This document shows, piece by piece, positions 8,686 through 17,951 of a stretch of DNA of 64,000 nt; positions within the stretch are counted from its first letter, which is position 1, and each line of letters starts with the position of its first letter. The notes beneath the pieces are model-generated. The model saw only the letters and a list, made by a program, of their open reading frames with translations. It was not told the DNA's origin and searched no databases. The position numbers and the translations under genes are program-made. Origin of the DNA: Brevibacterium picturae (GTDB lineage Bacteria > Actinomycetota > Actinomycetes > Actinomycetales > Brevibacteriaceae); contig NZ_LT629739.1 in assembly GCF_900105045.1 (NCBI RefSeq), positions 2,790,001-2,854,000 of the forward strand, given 5' to 3'.

Positions 8686-9393
8686 TCAGGAGTCCACGTC
8701 CGCGATCGAGGCGACGAGCGCCTCGGCGACCTCAGGTTTCTCCACCCCGATCAGACGCCCATGGTCGAGGAAGGCGATGCGGTCGCCGAGGACCTTCGCA
8801 TCCTCGAGATTCTCCGTGGCGTAGAGGGTGGTCAGCCCGAATTCCTGCTGCAGGTCTTTGACCAGGCGCAGGGTTTCGGCCTGGTGCTCGGGCACGAGGT
8901 TGACGACCGGTTCGTCCATGATCAGGACCTTCGGCTGACGAACCACGGCCCGGGCCAGGGCGATCGTCTGGCGCTGCAGGGCGGAGAGATCGCCCGGCAC
9001 GGAATCGAGGAAGTCGCGCAGCCCGATCTTCGAGGTCACGGACTCGACGCGCTCACGGATCTCCTCGGCGGGAAGCCCATCGACACGAAGGGCGAAGCCG
9101 AGGTTGTCGCGCACACTCATGTGCGGATAGAGGGCATAGCTCTCAAGGGCGAGCGTGACATCGCGATCATTGACCGCGGCATGGGTGATGTCGACGCCGT
9201 CGATGAGGATCGTGCCCGTCTTGGGAGCCTCCAGGCCATGCAGCATGCGCAGGATGGTCGACTTGCCGGATCCGGACGGGCCGTAGAGGACGAGGAACTC
9301 GCCGTCGTCGATGAAGAGATTGAACGGATGCACCGAGGCGGACACGGTGTTCTCGTAGGCATGACTGAGGCCATTCAACGACACTGTTGACAT
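8686..9393 (-). CDS. MalK-like ABC ATPase with degenerate catalytic motifs
   Basis: A 235-residue ABC nucleotide-binding domain without the C-terminal regulatory domain of MalK/UgpC proteins. Walker A GPSGSGKST and Walker B VLIMDEP are intact. Other motifs are altered: the Q-loop reads LESYALYPH (Gln replaced by Glu), the signature LSGGQ reads LSALQRQ, the D-loop reads VVNLV, and the switch histidine is Glu in YATENLEDA. No permease or solute-binding gene is adjacent. Start ATG 9393 has AAGGAGGAAAC upstream. I infer an ATP-binding partner or regulator of the following DUF4032 protein rather than a transport motor. Confidence 0.85.
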   Translation of the reverse strand: MSTVSLNGLSHAYENTVSASVHPFNLFIDDGEFLVLYGPSGSGKSTILRMLHGLEAPKTGTILIDGVDITHAAVNDRDVTLALESYALYPHMSVRDNLGFALRVDGLPAEEIRERVESVTSKIGLRDFLDSVPGDLSALQRQTIALARAVVRQPKVLIMDEPVVNLVPEHQAETLRLVKDLQQEFGLTTLYATENLEDAKVLGDRIAFLDHGRLIGVEKPEVAEALVASIADVDS

Positions 9394-9589
9394 GTTTCCT
9401 CCTTAGTTCTTCGTGAGCAGCTGGTCGTCGGTGACCTGGCGGGGATGCTCAGTCCTACTCATCCTAAGCCGTCTCACGTGGTCGGAGACAGTCGATTCGA
9501 CAAAGCGTAGAGTGATTCTCAGCACTGTGCCAGCGCGCGGGCGCACACCTGGGCAGATGCTGGGTGCGAAACCGCGGCGGGTGCGCCGA

Positions 9590-9595
9590 TAGACT
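9590..9595 (+). promoter_or_regulatory. -10 box TAGACT, leaderless LacI-type gene
   Basis: TAGACT ends 7 nt before ATG 9603, with no ribosome binding site between them. Confidence 0.6.
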
Positions 9596-9602
9596 TCCCG
9601 GT

Positions 9603-10583
9603 ATGAAGGTCAAGCTCGACGACGTCGCAGCCCGGGCGGGCGTGTCCCTGGCGACCGTCTCCCGCGTCCTCGGCAGGCGCGGTGCGGTGGCCGACGGCAC
9701 TCGGACCAAAGTGCTGGATGCGATGGATGCGCTGGGCTACTCACGGTCCACCCTGCTGCATGAGGCGCCGAGGCGGCTGGTGGCCGTCAGCGCACCCGGA
9801 AACCCCGAATACTGGCAGGTCCAGGTCTGCACACGTGTGGCCACGGCACTGCAGGAGCACGGTCTGCTCATCACCCGCCCGCCCGTCGAGACCGAGTCCA
9901 CCCCGCTTGAAGTCGCAGTCGAGGCCGGCGCCGTCGCCCTTGTGACTCCGACCCTGACGAGCCTGCACACCGACATTCCCTGCATCCGCGTCGACGAGCA
10001 GTCGGCGGTGGACTCCGACGACGCCAGCGGCGACATCATCGCCGCCCGCCTCGACCTCGGTGGGGGAATGACGACGGCCTTCGAGCACCTCCGGGCCATC
10101 GGTCACCGACGTATCGGTCTGATCTGCAATGACAGCGGTGAGCTCGCGGTGCAACTGATCAAACGATTCCGCGCCGAGCATCCTGCACGCAACTTCGGGG
10201 TCAAGCTCGACGACTGGATCGCGCAGGTCCCGAAGTCCTTCTCCGGCGGCTCACGGGCCGTCCTCGACCTCAAGGACGCGACGTGCACCGCGGTGATCGT
10301 GCAGTCGGCTCTGCAGCTGCACGGAACGCTGCACGGTCTGCGCAACAGGCACCTGCAGGTGCCGCGTGACATGTCGGTCGTGGGATTCGGGGACTCACCA
10401 ACGATGAAGTTCACCGGTCCGCCGGCCACCGTGCTCGGCCTCGACCTCGAGGGACTCTCACAGGCACTCGTCACGGCGACCCTGTCGACGCTGAAGATCT
10501 CAGGTGAGGACCTCCGATCGGTTCCTCCGGTGTTCCGGCCCCGACTCATGGCCCGAGCCTCGACGACGGCGGCCAGGCAATGA
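9603..10583 (+). CDS. LacI-family transcriptional regulator (first of pair)
   Basis: A 326-residue repressor-type protein. The N-terminal helix-turn-helix is KLDDVAARAGVSLATVSRVL, with a hinge near residues 45-60. The periplasmic-binding-protein-like effector domain includes LRAIGHRRIGLICND and PRDMSVVGFGDSP. ATG 9603 is preferred over an upstream in-frame start because of the -10 spacing. Its stop overlaps the start of the next LacI gene (ATGA), so both are made together. No sugar catabolic or uptake genes flank them; the convergent neighbour is the trehalose pathway. Effector and targets are unknown. Confidence 0.9.
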   Translation: MKVKLDDVAARAGVSLATVSRVLGRRGAVADGTRTKVLDAMDALGYSRSTLLHEAPRRLVAVSAPGNPEYWQVQVCTRVATALQEHGLLITRPPVETESTPLEVAVEAGAVALVTPTLTSLHTDIPCIRVDEQSAVDSDDASGDIIAARLDLGGGMTTAFEHLRAIGHRRIGLICNDSGELAVQLIKRFRAEHPARNFGVKLDDWIAQVPKSFSGGSRAVLDLKDATCTAVIVQSALQLHGTLHGLRNRHLQVPRDMSVVGFGDSPTMKFTGPPATVLGLDLEGLSQALVTATLSTLKISGEDLRSVPPVFRPRLMARASTTAARQ

Positions 10584-11650
10584 CCCCGACAGCGAATTCC
10601 GGAACCAATGCCCCCGATGCGCCGGAACCGGGCGAGCACAAGCACATCGGGCTCGACGCGATCGCCGGCGCGGCAGGGGTGTCGAAGGCGACGGCCTCGC
10701 GGGCGCTGCGCCACCCCGACACCGTGTCCCCGGGCTCACTGGCCAAGGTCAGGCGGGCACTGGCGATCCTCGGCGTGGACTCGGGCAGCGCACCCGCCAG
10801 GCAGATGCTCGCCCTGGTCCGACCCGCCGCGGCAGCCGGGAACGTCGACCCCTATGCGCGCCTGTTCGAGATCCTGACCAGCAGGATCTTCGCCCAGGGC
10901 ATCGCCGCAGTCCATGTGGAGGCCGCAGCCGACCGGGCCGATGCCCTGGCGGAATCGCTGCTCGGTCCGGATGGAGGTGAGCCTCATATCCAGGGGGCGA
11001 TCGTCCTCGGTGGGGGAGCGGCCGGTGAACTCGCCGCGAAGCTGGCCGAACGCAATCTGCCGCAGATCAGGGTCTCCAACGCCCGACACTCAGACGGGAT
11101 CTCACGTATCGTCCTCGACGCCACCGACGGCATCGCGACGGCGGTGCAGCACCTCGTCCACCTGGGGCATCGTCGGATCGGACTCGCCGTGCTCCGCGAC
11201 TCCGCCGCGGCCGGGCGCATCGCCGGATTCCGCAAGTCCATGGCCCAGGTCCTCCACATCCCCGCCACCCGTGACCAGGCGCCCGTGGTCGAAGCCGCGA
11301 GAGGCACCATGGCCGGAGTCGCCGCGGCCGAGGAGCTGCTCCATCTGCAGTGCACGGCCGTCATCGCCTGCGCACCCTCACTGTCGTTCGGCATCCTCGA
11401 GGCCGCAGCCCGCGCTCGCCTCGACCTTCCTCGTGAACTCTCCCTGCTCACGGTCGGGGACATGCCCGACGCCGATGTCATCGCCCCCTCGCTGTCTCAG
11501 GTCAGCTACGACTGGGAGGCGATCGCGGTCTCCGCGCTGGGCGAGGTGAGAGCGATGATGGCCGATCCCGCCGAGGCGGTGGCCGTCGACTATTCGGTGA
11601 CCCCGGATCTCGTCCTGCGGGCCAGCGCGGTGCCGCCGCAGCGACGCTGA
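10580..11650 (+). CDS. LacI-family transcriptional regulator (second of pair)
   Basis: A 356-residue LacI-type protein starting at ATG 10580 inside the stop of the preceding gene. A disordered tail of about 24 residues precedes the DNA-binding domain GLDAIAGAAGVSKATASRAL. The effector domain contains LVHLGHRRIGLAVLRD and LPRELSLLTVGDMPDAD. The helix-turn-helix differs from that of the first protein, so it is not a recent tandem duplicate. Overlapping LacI pairs are uncommon, and the two may form heteromers or act in series; that is speculation. The gene ends 68 nt from the convergent otsB stop. Confidence 0.88.
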   Translation: MTPTANSGTNAPDAPEPGEHKHIGLDAIAGAAGVSKATASRALRHPDTVSPGSLAKVRRALAILGVDSGSAPARQMLALVRPAAAAGNVDPYARLFEILTSRIFAQGIAAVHVEAAADRADALAESLLGPDGGEPHIQGAIVLGGGAAGELAAKLAERNLPQIRVSNARHSDGISRIVLDATDGIATAVQHLVHLGHRRIGLAVLRDSAAAGRIAGFRKSMAQVLHIPATRDQAPVVEAARGTMAGVAAAEELLHLQCTAVIACAPSLSFGILEAAARARLDLPRELSLLTVGDMPDADVIAPSLSQVSYDWEAIAVSALGEVRAMMADPAEAVAVDYSVTPDLVLRASAVPPQRR

Positions 11651-11718
11651 CGCGGCCGCCGTCGACCGAGTGGCCCGCCGCGGCCGTCACTGGCGGCGTC
11701 GCTGCGGCGGCTTCGGGT

Positions 11719-12714
11719 CTATGTCAGGTGTGCGCGGCGTTCGGTCGCGATGCGTGTGAGGAGTTCGGCGACGGCGACAGGGTCCGTGATGCGCCACGGG
11801 GCACGAGTCGGAGCCGGCCCGACCTTGATGCCCAGGCTGGTTGTCGAGGCTTCGAGTTCGGCGAAGGCGTCCTCGTCGGTGACATCGTCGCCGAGGTAGA
11901 GGACCGATGAGGGGGATCCGGCGGCGATGAGAGCCCGCAGGCCGTCGCCCTTCGTTGCTGTCTTCACCGCGAGTTCGGTGATGTCGTGGCCCTCGATGAC
12001 GCGGATCCCGGGATGTTCGGCCTGCACGGCGATGACATGAGCGTGCAGCGCGGACGCGAACTCCGGGTCGAGGCCGCGCGTGTGCACCGTGCGGGAGAAC
12101 GGCTTCCGTTCGACTCTGACCTCGGTGACCGCGGCCGATCCCGCGCCGGTCGCCGAGCCTGACTTCGTGCCAGGCACCGAGTCCGATCCCGCGGTCAGGT
12201 CGTGTTCGAAGGATTCGATGTGAGCGTCGATCGCGGTGAGCATCCGCTGCTCTTCATCGCTGACCTCGGGTGGAGCTGTCGTCACCCCGGGCGACGATGA
12301 TGGGCCGTGTGACGAGTGGGAGGCTTCGCCCAGGTCCACCTCGGCGCCGTGCGAACCGACCAGCCACACGCCTCGGGGTGGCTCGGCCAGCCGCCGCAGG
12401 GTCGTGACGTCGCGGCCCGAGACCAGGGCCACACGGGTCCGGGGCAGGCCGCTGAGGTCGGCGATCGCCTGTGCCGACCCCGGGAGCATCCGGGACTGGT
12501 CGGGGTTGTCCTGCAGCGGCGCGAGCACACCGTCGAAGTCGAGGGCGATGAGGACCGAATCGCCGCCCGTGATCAGCGTGAGGTCGAGGGCGGCCGGTGT
12601 CGCGAAATCGGGAGCCGATCGTGGTGTCGACGCCTGCTCGGGGCTGGTCCGCCCTGGCCGAGGCGGGCCGGAGTGGGTCTGGGAAGACGACATGGCGGTC
12701 GGATCCGATGTCAC
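11719..12714 (-). CDS. otsB: trehalose-6-phosphate phosphatase
   Basis: A 331-residue HAD-superfamily phosphatase that removes phosphate from trehalose 6-phosphate. Motif I is LDFDGVLAPL, motif II lies in VALVSGRD, the lysine motif in ATKGDGLRALI and motif IV in YLGDDVTDEDAF. The first 45 residues are Pro/Ser-rich, and a Gly/Ser/Ala-rich stretch interrupts the cap region (about residues 150-195). The GTG start overlaps the otsA stop (GTGA), so it is translated after otsA. Confidence 0.92.
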   Translation of the reverse strand: MTSDPTAMSSSQTHSGPPRPGRTSPEQASTPRSAPDFATPAALDLTLITGGDSVLIALDFDGVLAPLQDNPDQSRMLPGSAQAIADLSGLPRTRVALVSGRDVTTLRRLAEPPRGVWLVGSHGAEVDLGEASHSSHGPSSSPGVTTAPPEVSDEEQRMLTAIDAHIESFEHDLTAGSDSVPGTKSGSATGAGSAAVTEVRVERKPFSRTVHTRGLDPEFASALHAHVIAVQAEHPGIRVIEGHDITELAVKTATKGDGLRALIAAGSPSSVLYLGDDVTDEDAFAELEASTTSLGIKVGPAPTRAPWRITDPVAVAELLTRIATERRAHLT

Positions 12715-14321
12715 CGACGCTCCTCGCCGGGTCCAGAGGCGCCGGATCCAGCGGCACCGGGCCCAGAGGCGGCTGCCGGCGCAGGTGTGTCAACGGTGGA
12801 GGTGATGCGGTCGGATGCGGTCATCGACCGTTCGGGAAGCGAAGCGGGACGGTCGGGGATGATCGCCTCCGGGTTCGTGTGGATGGCCTCGAGTTCTGCG
12901 AGGAACTTCTTCGACCAGATGCTCACGGTGTCCGTGGAGACCTTCTTGCGCATCTGCTTCATCCGCCGCGCTCGCGTCTTCTCATCCATCTGCACAGCGT
13001 CGAGGATGCCGGCCTTGAGGTTGCCGATGTCGTGTGGGTTGACCATCACGGCACCGGTGAGCTGGTCGGCGGCCCCCGTGAACTCAGACAGCACCAGGGC
13101 GCCGTCGTCGCTTCCGCGGCAGGCCACGTACTCCTTGGCCACCAGGTTCATCCCATCACGCAGGGCGGTCACGAGCATGACGTCGGAGGCGAGGAAGAAC
13201 GCCGTCATCTCATCGCGCGGATAGGAATGGTGGAGGTAGTGGACGGCGATCGACCCGACCTCGGCCTGTTCACCGTTGATCCGGCCGACGGCCAGTTCCA
13301 CATCGTGGCGGATGATCTTGTACTGCTCGAGTCGTTCTCGTGACGGGGTCGCGATCTGGATCAGGACAATGTCCTCGATGTCGAGCTTCCCCTCGGACAG
13401 CAGCTCCCCGAATGCTTTGAGCCGGTGCCGGATGCCCTTCGTGTAGTCCATCCGGTCCACGCCCAGCATGACGACCTTCGGATTGCCGACCTCTTCGCGG
13501 ATCTGACGCGCGCGCTCGATGATCTTCGGATCACGCGCAAGCTCCTCGAGGTAGGGGGTGTCGATGGAGATGGGGAATGCCTCGGCCCGCACGGTGTGTG
13601 CCGAGAGAACATCGCCGGCGGGGACGGCGACCGTTGACCCTTTCGTCGTGAAGTTCAGACGTCCGCGCACAGCGCGACGGAAGTTCGCGGCATCGGCCGG
13701 ACGCTGGAATCCGACGAGGTCCGCGCCGAGGAGACCGCGGAGGATCTCGTCGCGCCAGGGCAGCTGCGCGAAGAGCTCGAACGGTGGGAAGGGGATGTGG
13801 TTGAAGAACCCGATCGCCAGGTCCGGTCGCATCCGACGCACCAGCTGCGGAACCAACTGGAGCTGATAGTCATGGACCCAGACGGTCGCTCCCTCGGCAG
13901 CCACCTCGGCGACCTTGGCCGCGAAGCGCTCATTGACCTGCACATACGAGTCCCACCAGGTGCGGTGGAACTCGGGCGGGACGATCACATCGTGGTAGAG
14001 GGGCCACAGTGTCGCATTGGAGAATCCTTCATAATATCTGAGGACATCCTCACTCGTGAGGGTGACGGGAACCAGATGCATGCCGTCGATGGTGAACGGG
14101 TCGAAGTCGACATCGGGCACCCCGGTCCAACCGATCCACGCACCCTCCTGAGACTTCATCACCGGAGCCACCGCGGTGACCAAACCCCCAGGTGAGGTGC
14201 GCCATCCTTGGCTTTCCTCGGCGGGGTCCCGGTCGACGGGCAGACGGTTCGCGACGACGACGAAATCGCTGTCACCGTACGCGGATTCGGTCGTGGTCTC
14301 GGCAGAGTTGACGGTGTTCAT
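12711..14321 (-). CDS. otsA: trehalose-6-phosphate synthase
   Basis: A 536-residue GT20 glycosyltransferase joining a nucleotide-activated glucose to glucose 6-phosphate. The N-terminus has VVVANRLPVDRD and the GGL sugar-phosphate loop; later come VWVHDYQLQLVP, FNHIPFPP, GVDRMDYTKGI and REGMNL-like LRDGMNLVAKEYVA. The last 55 residues are disordered and rich in Pro, Ala and Gly. Start ATG 14321 has AGGAGGAGG upstream, and TACAGT at 14354-14359 on the minus strand may be its -10 box, back to back with the promoter of the kinase gene. Trehalose protects against osmotic and desiccation stress and feeds mycolate-type lipids in some relatives. Confidence 0.94.
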   Translation of the reverse strand: MNTVNSAETTTESAYGDSDFVVVANRLPVDRDPAEESQGWRTSPGGLVTAVAPVMKSQEGAWIGWTGVPDVDFDPFTIDGMHLVPVTLTSEDVLRYYEGFSNATLWPLYHDVIVPPEFHRTWWDSYVQVNERFAAKVAEVAAEGATVWVHDYQLQLVPQLVRRMRPDLAIGFFNHIPFPPFELFAQLPWRDEILRGLLGADLVGFQRPADAANFRRAVRGRLNFTTKGSTVAVPAGDVLSAHTVRAEAFPISIDTPYLEELARDPKIIERARQIREEVGNPKVVMLGVDRMDYTKGIRHRLKAFGELLSEGKLDIEDIVLIQIATPSRERLEQYKIIRHDVELAVGRINGEQAEVGSIAVHYLHHSYPRDEMTAFFLASDVMLVTALRDGMNLVAKEYVACRGSDDGALVLSEFTGAADQLTGAVMVNPHDIGNLKAGILDAVQMDEKTRARRMKQMRKKVSTDTVSIWSKKFLAELEAIHTNPEAIIPDRPASLPERSMTASDRITSTVDTPAPAAASGPGAAGSGASGPGEERR

Positions 14322-14370
14322 CTGCGCCTCCTCCTGAGTCGGTCCTTGGAACGAACTGTACCCGCTCGAC

Positions 14371-14376
14371 TAGGCT
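14371..14376 (+). promoter_or_regulatory. -10 box TAGGCT, leaderless Ser/Thr kinase gene
   Basis: TAGGCT ends 7 nt before GTG 14384, with no Shine-Dalgarno sequence. Confidence 0.6.
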
Positions 14377-14383
14377 TGGACAG

Positions 14384-16456
14384 GTGATGGTTCAGGATCT
14401 GGGAGGCTACCGCCTCATCGAGGAGCTCGGCTCGGGCGGCATGGGTGTCGTCTATCTCGGTGTCGACGGCGGAAACAACCCTGTCGCGGTCAAGGTTCTG
14501 CACCCGCACATCGCCAATGATGAGATCGCTCGCAAACGACTGGGGCGCGAGGTCAGGACGCTGCGGCGGATCAAACATCCGCGCATCGCCGAGGTGCTCG
14601 ACGCCGAGCTCGACTCTGCGCAGCCCTTCATCATCACCGAGTTCGTCGACGGGCAGACGCTGTCCGACGATGTCAGGGACAACGGCCCCTTCGCCGAGGA
14701 CGAGCTCGTCCACTTCGGCCATGCCCTCCTCGACGCACTCAACGCGGTGCACGAATCCGGTGTCATCCACCGCGATCTCAAGCCCGCGAACGTCATGATC
14801 ATGGACGGGGAGCCGATGGTCATCGACTTCGGCATCGCCCAGGTCGCCGATGAGGTGCGCGTGACCGCGACCGGCCTCGTGATGGGAACCCCCGGGTACC
14901 TGTCACCGGAGATCGCCGATGGCAAGACCTCGAGCGAGAAGACCGACTGGTGGGGGTGGGCCGCGACCATGGCCTACGCCGCCACTGGCCGCAACCCCTA
15001 CGGTTCGGGCCCCCTCGAGGCGGTGCTCGGGCGCGTGGCCATGGGCAAGTTCGACCTCGACAAGGCTCCCCGCAACTTCGTTCCCCTGATCGCGGCCTGC
15101 CTCGACCCGAAGCCCGAACGCCGGCCCAGCGGCCAGATGATCCTCGACGCCCTCGTCGACATCGAGTCCGGGCGTCCGCCGCAATTCGGTTCCGGGCCGG
15201 CTGCCGGGAACTCGAACCAGGCTTCCCCGACGGGGACGGCGCGGATGCCGGCCGTCGACGGGGGTGGGCCAGGCTATGGCGCTCCAGCGGCTCTCGGCGG
15301 CGCCGCCGCTGGAGCTGCGGCTGCCTATGGTGCTTCGGGCTACGGCGCAGCCGGTCACGGATCGCCACGCGGGAACTACCCCGGTTCGGCCCCGAACCCG
15401 AACGTACCCAACCCGGGCGGTGGCCACCCGGGAACCGCCTACCCAGGTGGACTGAATCCGGGCGGCCCGAGCCCGGGCGGGCCGAACTTCAATCGAACGA
15501 ACTCAGGTGCCCCGAATCACGGTGCATCAAACCCCGGCGCGGCAAACTTAGGTGCCCCGAATCCAGGTGCCTCGAATCCCGGTGGCCCGAATCAGGGTGC
15601 AACGATGAGGTATGGGTCCGGCCAGCAGGGCCCGCAGGGATTTGCACAGCCGGGCACCGCACCTCCGGTGCGCAATCCCAACGGCGGCATCCAGGCAGCT
15701 CCGGGATCAGCGATGGCCGGGACCAACCTCGGCGGGTATGGACAGGGCGGACAGCCGGTGGGACAACCGCTCGGTCCGGGCACTGTCCGACCAGGGCCCA
15801 ACGGCACCGGAAACCAGACGGCTCAGCCGCGCCAGCAGGGATACGGCTGGGGACCGATGACCTACCGGACGATCCGGACCGGCGGCTGGGCTGTGTTCGG
15901 TCTCATCCTGCTGGCAGTCGCGATCATGCCGCTGGGCCCGCTGCTCGTCACCCTCATCGGGTTCCTATGGTCGATCCTGGCGCGAACGGGCACACGATTG
16001 GACCGTAAGGCACAGAAGCACCGATTCGAGCACGGACCGAAGACCAGGGGATTCCTGCGCTCGCTCGCCTCGGCGCCGGGCGCGATCCTGGCATCGGTGC
16101 TGACCTCGGCCGCGACCTTCATCCTGCCGGCCATCGCCGGCGTCGCGATGCTTGTGCTGACCCGACTCGACATCGCGGGAATCGTGCCCAGCGGATACTC
16201 GGAGCAGTGGTCGGTCTGGGCCGCCGGTGCCGCCGGTGCCCTCGTGCTGTGGCTGGGGCCGGGCGCGGGCAGCCTGCGATACGGATCACGCCTCATGGTC
16301 TCCGGGGCGACGCCCAACCAGTTGGGCAGGCTCATCACCCTGTCCGTGATCGCGCTCCTGATCATCGTCGGGATCATGGTCATTCAGTCCGGTGCCGGGA
16401 TGTCGTGGTGGCCCCTGTCGACCAACCCGTTCTCCTATCTGCCGGGCCCGGTGTAG
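14384..16456 (+). CDS. membrane-linked Ser/Thr protein kinase (PknB-like catalytic domain)
   Basis: A 690-residue protein. Residues 8-265 are a Hanks-type kinase: glycine loop GSGGMGVV (16-23), Lys37 in VAVKVL, catalytic loop HRDLKPANV (129-137), DFG (148-150) and GTPGYLSPE (168-176). Residues about 266-495 are a low-complexity linker of Gly, Pro, Asn and Ala with many NPG words, encoded by imperfect 15-18 bp repeats. The C-terminal part has four membrane segments (about 498-525, 566-592, 609-625, 653-671). There are no PASTA domains, so it is not the cell-wall-sensing PknB. GTG 14384 is chosen from the -10 spacing. Ligand and targets are unknown. Confidence 0.92.
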   Translation: MMVQDLGGYRLIEELGSGGMGVVYLGVDGGNNPVAVKVLHPHIANDEIARKRLGREVRTLRRIKHPRIAEVLDAELDSAQPFIITEFVDGQTLSDDVRDNGPFAEDELVHFGHALLDALNAVHESGVIHRDLKPANVMIMDGEPMVIDFGIAQVADEVRVTATGLVMGTPGYLSPEIADGKTSSEKTDWWGWAATMAYAATGRNPYGSGPLEAVLGRVAMGKFDLDKAPRNFVPLIAACLDPKPERRPSGQMILDALVDIESGRPPQFGSGPAAGNSNQASPTGTARMPAVDGGGPGYGAPAALGGAAAGAAAAYGASGYGAAGHGSPRGNYPGSAPNPNVPNPGGGHPGTAYPGGLNPGGPSPGGPNFNRTNSGAPNHGASNPGAANLGAPNPGASNPGGPNQGATMRYGSGQQGPQGFAQPGTAPPVRNPNGGIQAAPGSAMAGTNLGGYGQGGQPVGQPLGPGTVRPGPNGTGNQTAQPRQQGYGWGPMTYRTIRTGGWAVFGLILLAVAIMPLGPLLVTLIGFLWSILARTGTRLDRKAQKHRFEHGPKTRGFLRSLASAPGAILASVLTSAATFILPAIAGVAMLVLTRLDIAGIVPSGYSEQWSVWAAGAAGALVLWLGPGAGSLRYGSRLMVSGATPNQLGRLITLSVIALLIIVGIMVIQSGAGMSWWPLSTNPFSYLPGPV

Positions 16457-16590
16457 TTGATCCTTGAATTTCACTGAGAGTCGGGGCAGGGCCTGTTTGG
16501 GTAAGGTGGGACAGTCGGGTCTCGTATGTCGTCCCGATTCCCCACGGTCCGAGGCTGGGCCGACGTCAGACGATCGCAACGTGAGGAACA

Positions 16591-17451
16591 ATGGCGAAGA
16601 ACAACTCCGGTGAGAATCGGCGGAACAAAGCACGTGAGAACGCGCGCCAGATCGCAGCGGCTCAGGAGAAGAAGGAGAAGACCGCCAAGACCATCCTCTA
16701 CGTGGGGATCGGTGTCGTCGTGGTGGTCGTGGCCGCGATCGTCGGTGTTCTCATCTTCCAGCAGAGCAAGCCGGGAATCACCCCGGCCAACTACGTCGCC
16801 AACGGTGTCAGCATGGCCAAGGACGGACAAGTGGTGCAGCCGAAGCAGATGCCCGACGGCGAGGAGTCGGACCTGCCCACTCCTGCCGAAGCCGGTGCCA
16901 AGGACAACGCTGCGACGGTGACCGTCTACCTCGACTTCCAGTGCCCAGGATGCAAGTCGTTCGAGGAAACCAACGCCGAAACTCTGGAGAAGCTCGCCGA
17001 CGAAGGATCGATCGTGCTCGAGTACAAGCCGGTGTCGATCCTTGACCGTGCTTCCAGCGGCAACGAATATTCGACTCGCGCGGCCAATCTGGCCGCCTGC
17101 GTCATCGACTCCCAGCCCGAAACCGCCAGGGACTTCTTCCCCGCGATGTACGCTCAGCAGCCTGAAGAGGGCGCGAACGGTCGTACTGACGAGGAACTGC
17201 TCAAGGTGGCCGAAGAAGTCGGCGTGGACACCTCGAAGCCGCTCCAGTCCGATCCCGAGCAGACCGTCAAGAGCTGTGTCACGGACCAGTCGTTCAAGGA
17301 TTTCGTCGAGAAATCCACGACGGAGGCTACGGACAGCGGAGTGACAGGCACTCCCTGGGTGCTCATCAACGGCAAACAGACCGAGAAGACCAGCGACCCG
17401 CAGGCACTGGCCCTTGAGATCCTCAAGGCCACTGGCGAGGTCGAGGGCTGA
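16591..17451 (+). CDS. DsbA/thioredoxin-like membrane-anchored oxidoreductase
   Basis: A 286-residue protein with a charged cytoplasmic N-terminus, one membrane helix (about 33-57) and an extracytoplasmic DsbA-like domain. The redox motif CPGC (118-121) lies in YLDFQCPGCKSFEE and the cis-proline loop in VTGTPWVLINGK. It probably forms or shuffles disulfides in exported proteins, like mycobacterial DsbA-type proteins. Start ATG 16591 has GTGAGGAACA upstream, and TAAGGT at 16502-16507 is a plausible -10 box. Confidence 0.9.
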   Translation: MAKNNSGENRRNKARENARQIAAAQEKKEKTAKTILYVGIGVVVVVVAAIVGVLIFQQSKPGITPANYVANGVSMAKDGQVVQPKQMPDGEESDLPTPAEAGAKDNAATVTVYLDFQCPGCKSFEETNAETLEKLADEGSIVLEYKPVSILDRASSGNEYSTRAANLAACVIDSQPETARDFFPAMYAQQPEEGANGRTDEELLKVAEEVGVDTSKPLQSDPEQTVKSCVTDQSFKDFVEKSTTEATDSGVTGTPWVLINGKQTEKTSDPQALALEILKATGEVEG

Positions 17452-17621
17452 GCGACTCCATCAGCATCGGTCGACCATCGCCGAGGTGGTGGTCGACCGA
17501 AGCCGGAGAGCGATGTCATCACGGTCGAGTTCGCGTCTCGTCCGTTCCGTGGCCGTTTTGTGGCCGCGAAGGTGAATGGACTACTATCGTGTAGGCGCCA
17601 ACGGCATCGTTTCGCCGCCAC

Positions 17622-17697
17622 GCCTCCCTAGCTCAGTTGGTAGAGCACCGCTCTTGTAAAGCGAAGGTCATCGGTTCGAGTCCGATGGGGGGCTCCA
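17622..17697 (+). tRNA. tRNA-Thr (anticodon UGU)
   Basis: The acceptor stem pairs GCCTCCC (17622-17628) with GGGGGGC (17687-17693), with one T-G pair. D-arm GCTC/GAGC, anticodon loop CTTGTAA giving TGT, and T-arm loop TTCGAGT are all present, and CCA is encoded (17695-17697). The outermost anticodon-stem pair is C-A. TACTAT at 17583-17588 is a likely -10 box. A strong terminator follows. Confidence 0.96.
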
Positions 17698-17702
17698 CCC
17701 GA

Positions 17703-17739
17703 CCGGGCCAGACAGTGAATTGTCTGGCCCGGTTTTCTT
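17703..17739 (+). terminator. Rho-independent terminator after tRNA-Thr
   Basis: CCGGGCCAGACA pairs with TGTCTGGCCCGG across a 6-nt loop, followed by TTTTCTT. Confidence 0.92.
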
Positions 17740-17951
17740 ATGCGCTGACGCGGTGGTCCTGGCCTCGCCAAGGTGGGCTCGCCAGGGTTTCGGTCGCAGG
17801 TCCACTGTGGAGTTGTTGCAGATCTGATACGCGGTGTGCTGTGCTCATCACCTGTATCGGGGTCGCGGACAATAAGGTTTTTCCATGTCAGGGCCAATGA
17901 GTCAACAATCATTTGCCTCATGCAGTGCCCATTATTTCGAAAGGGAAACCG

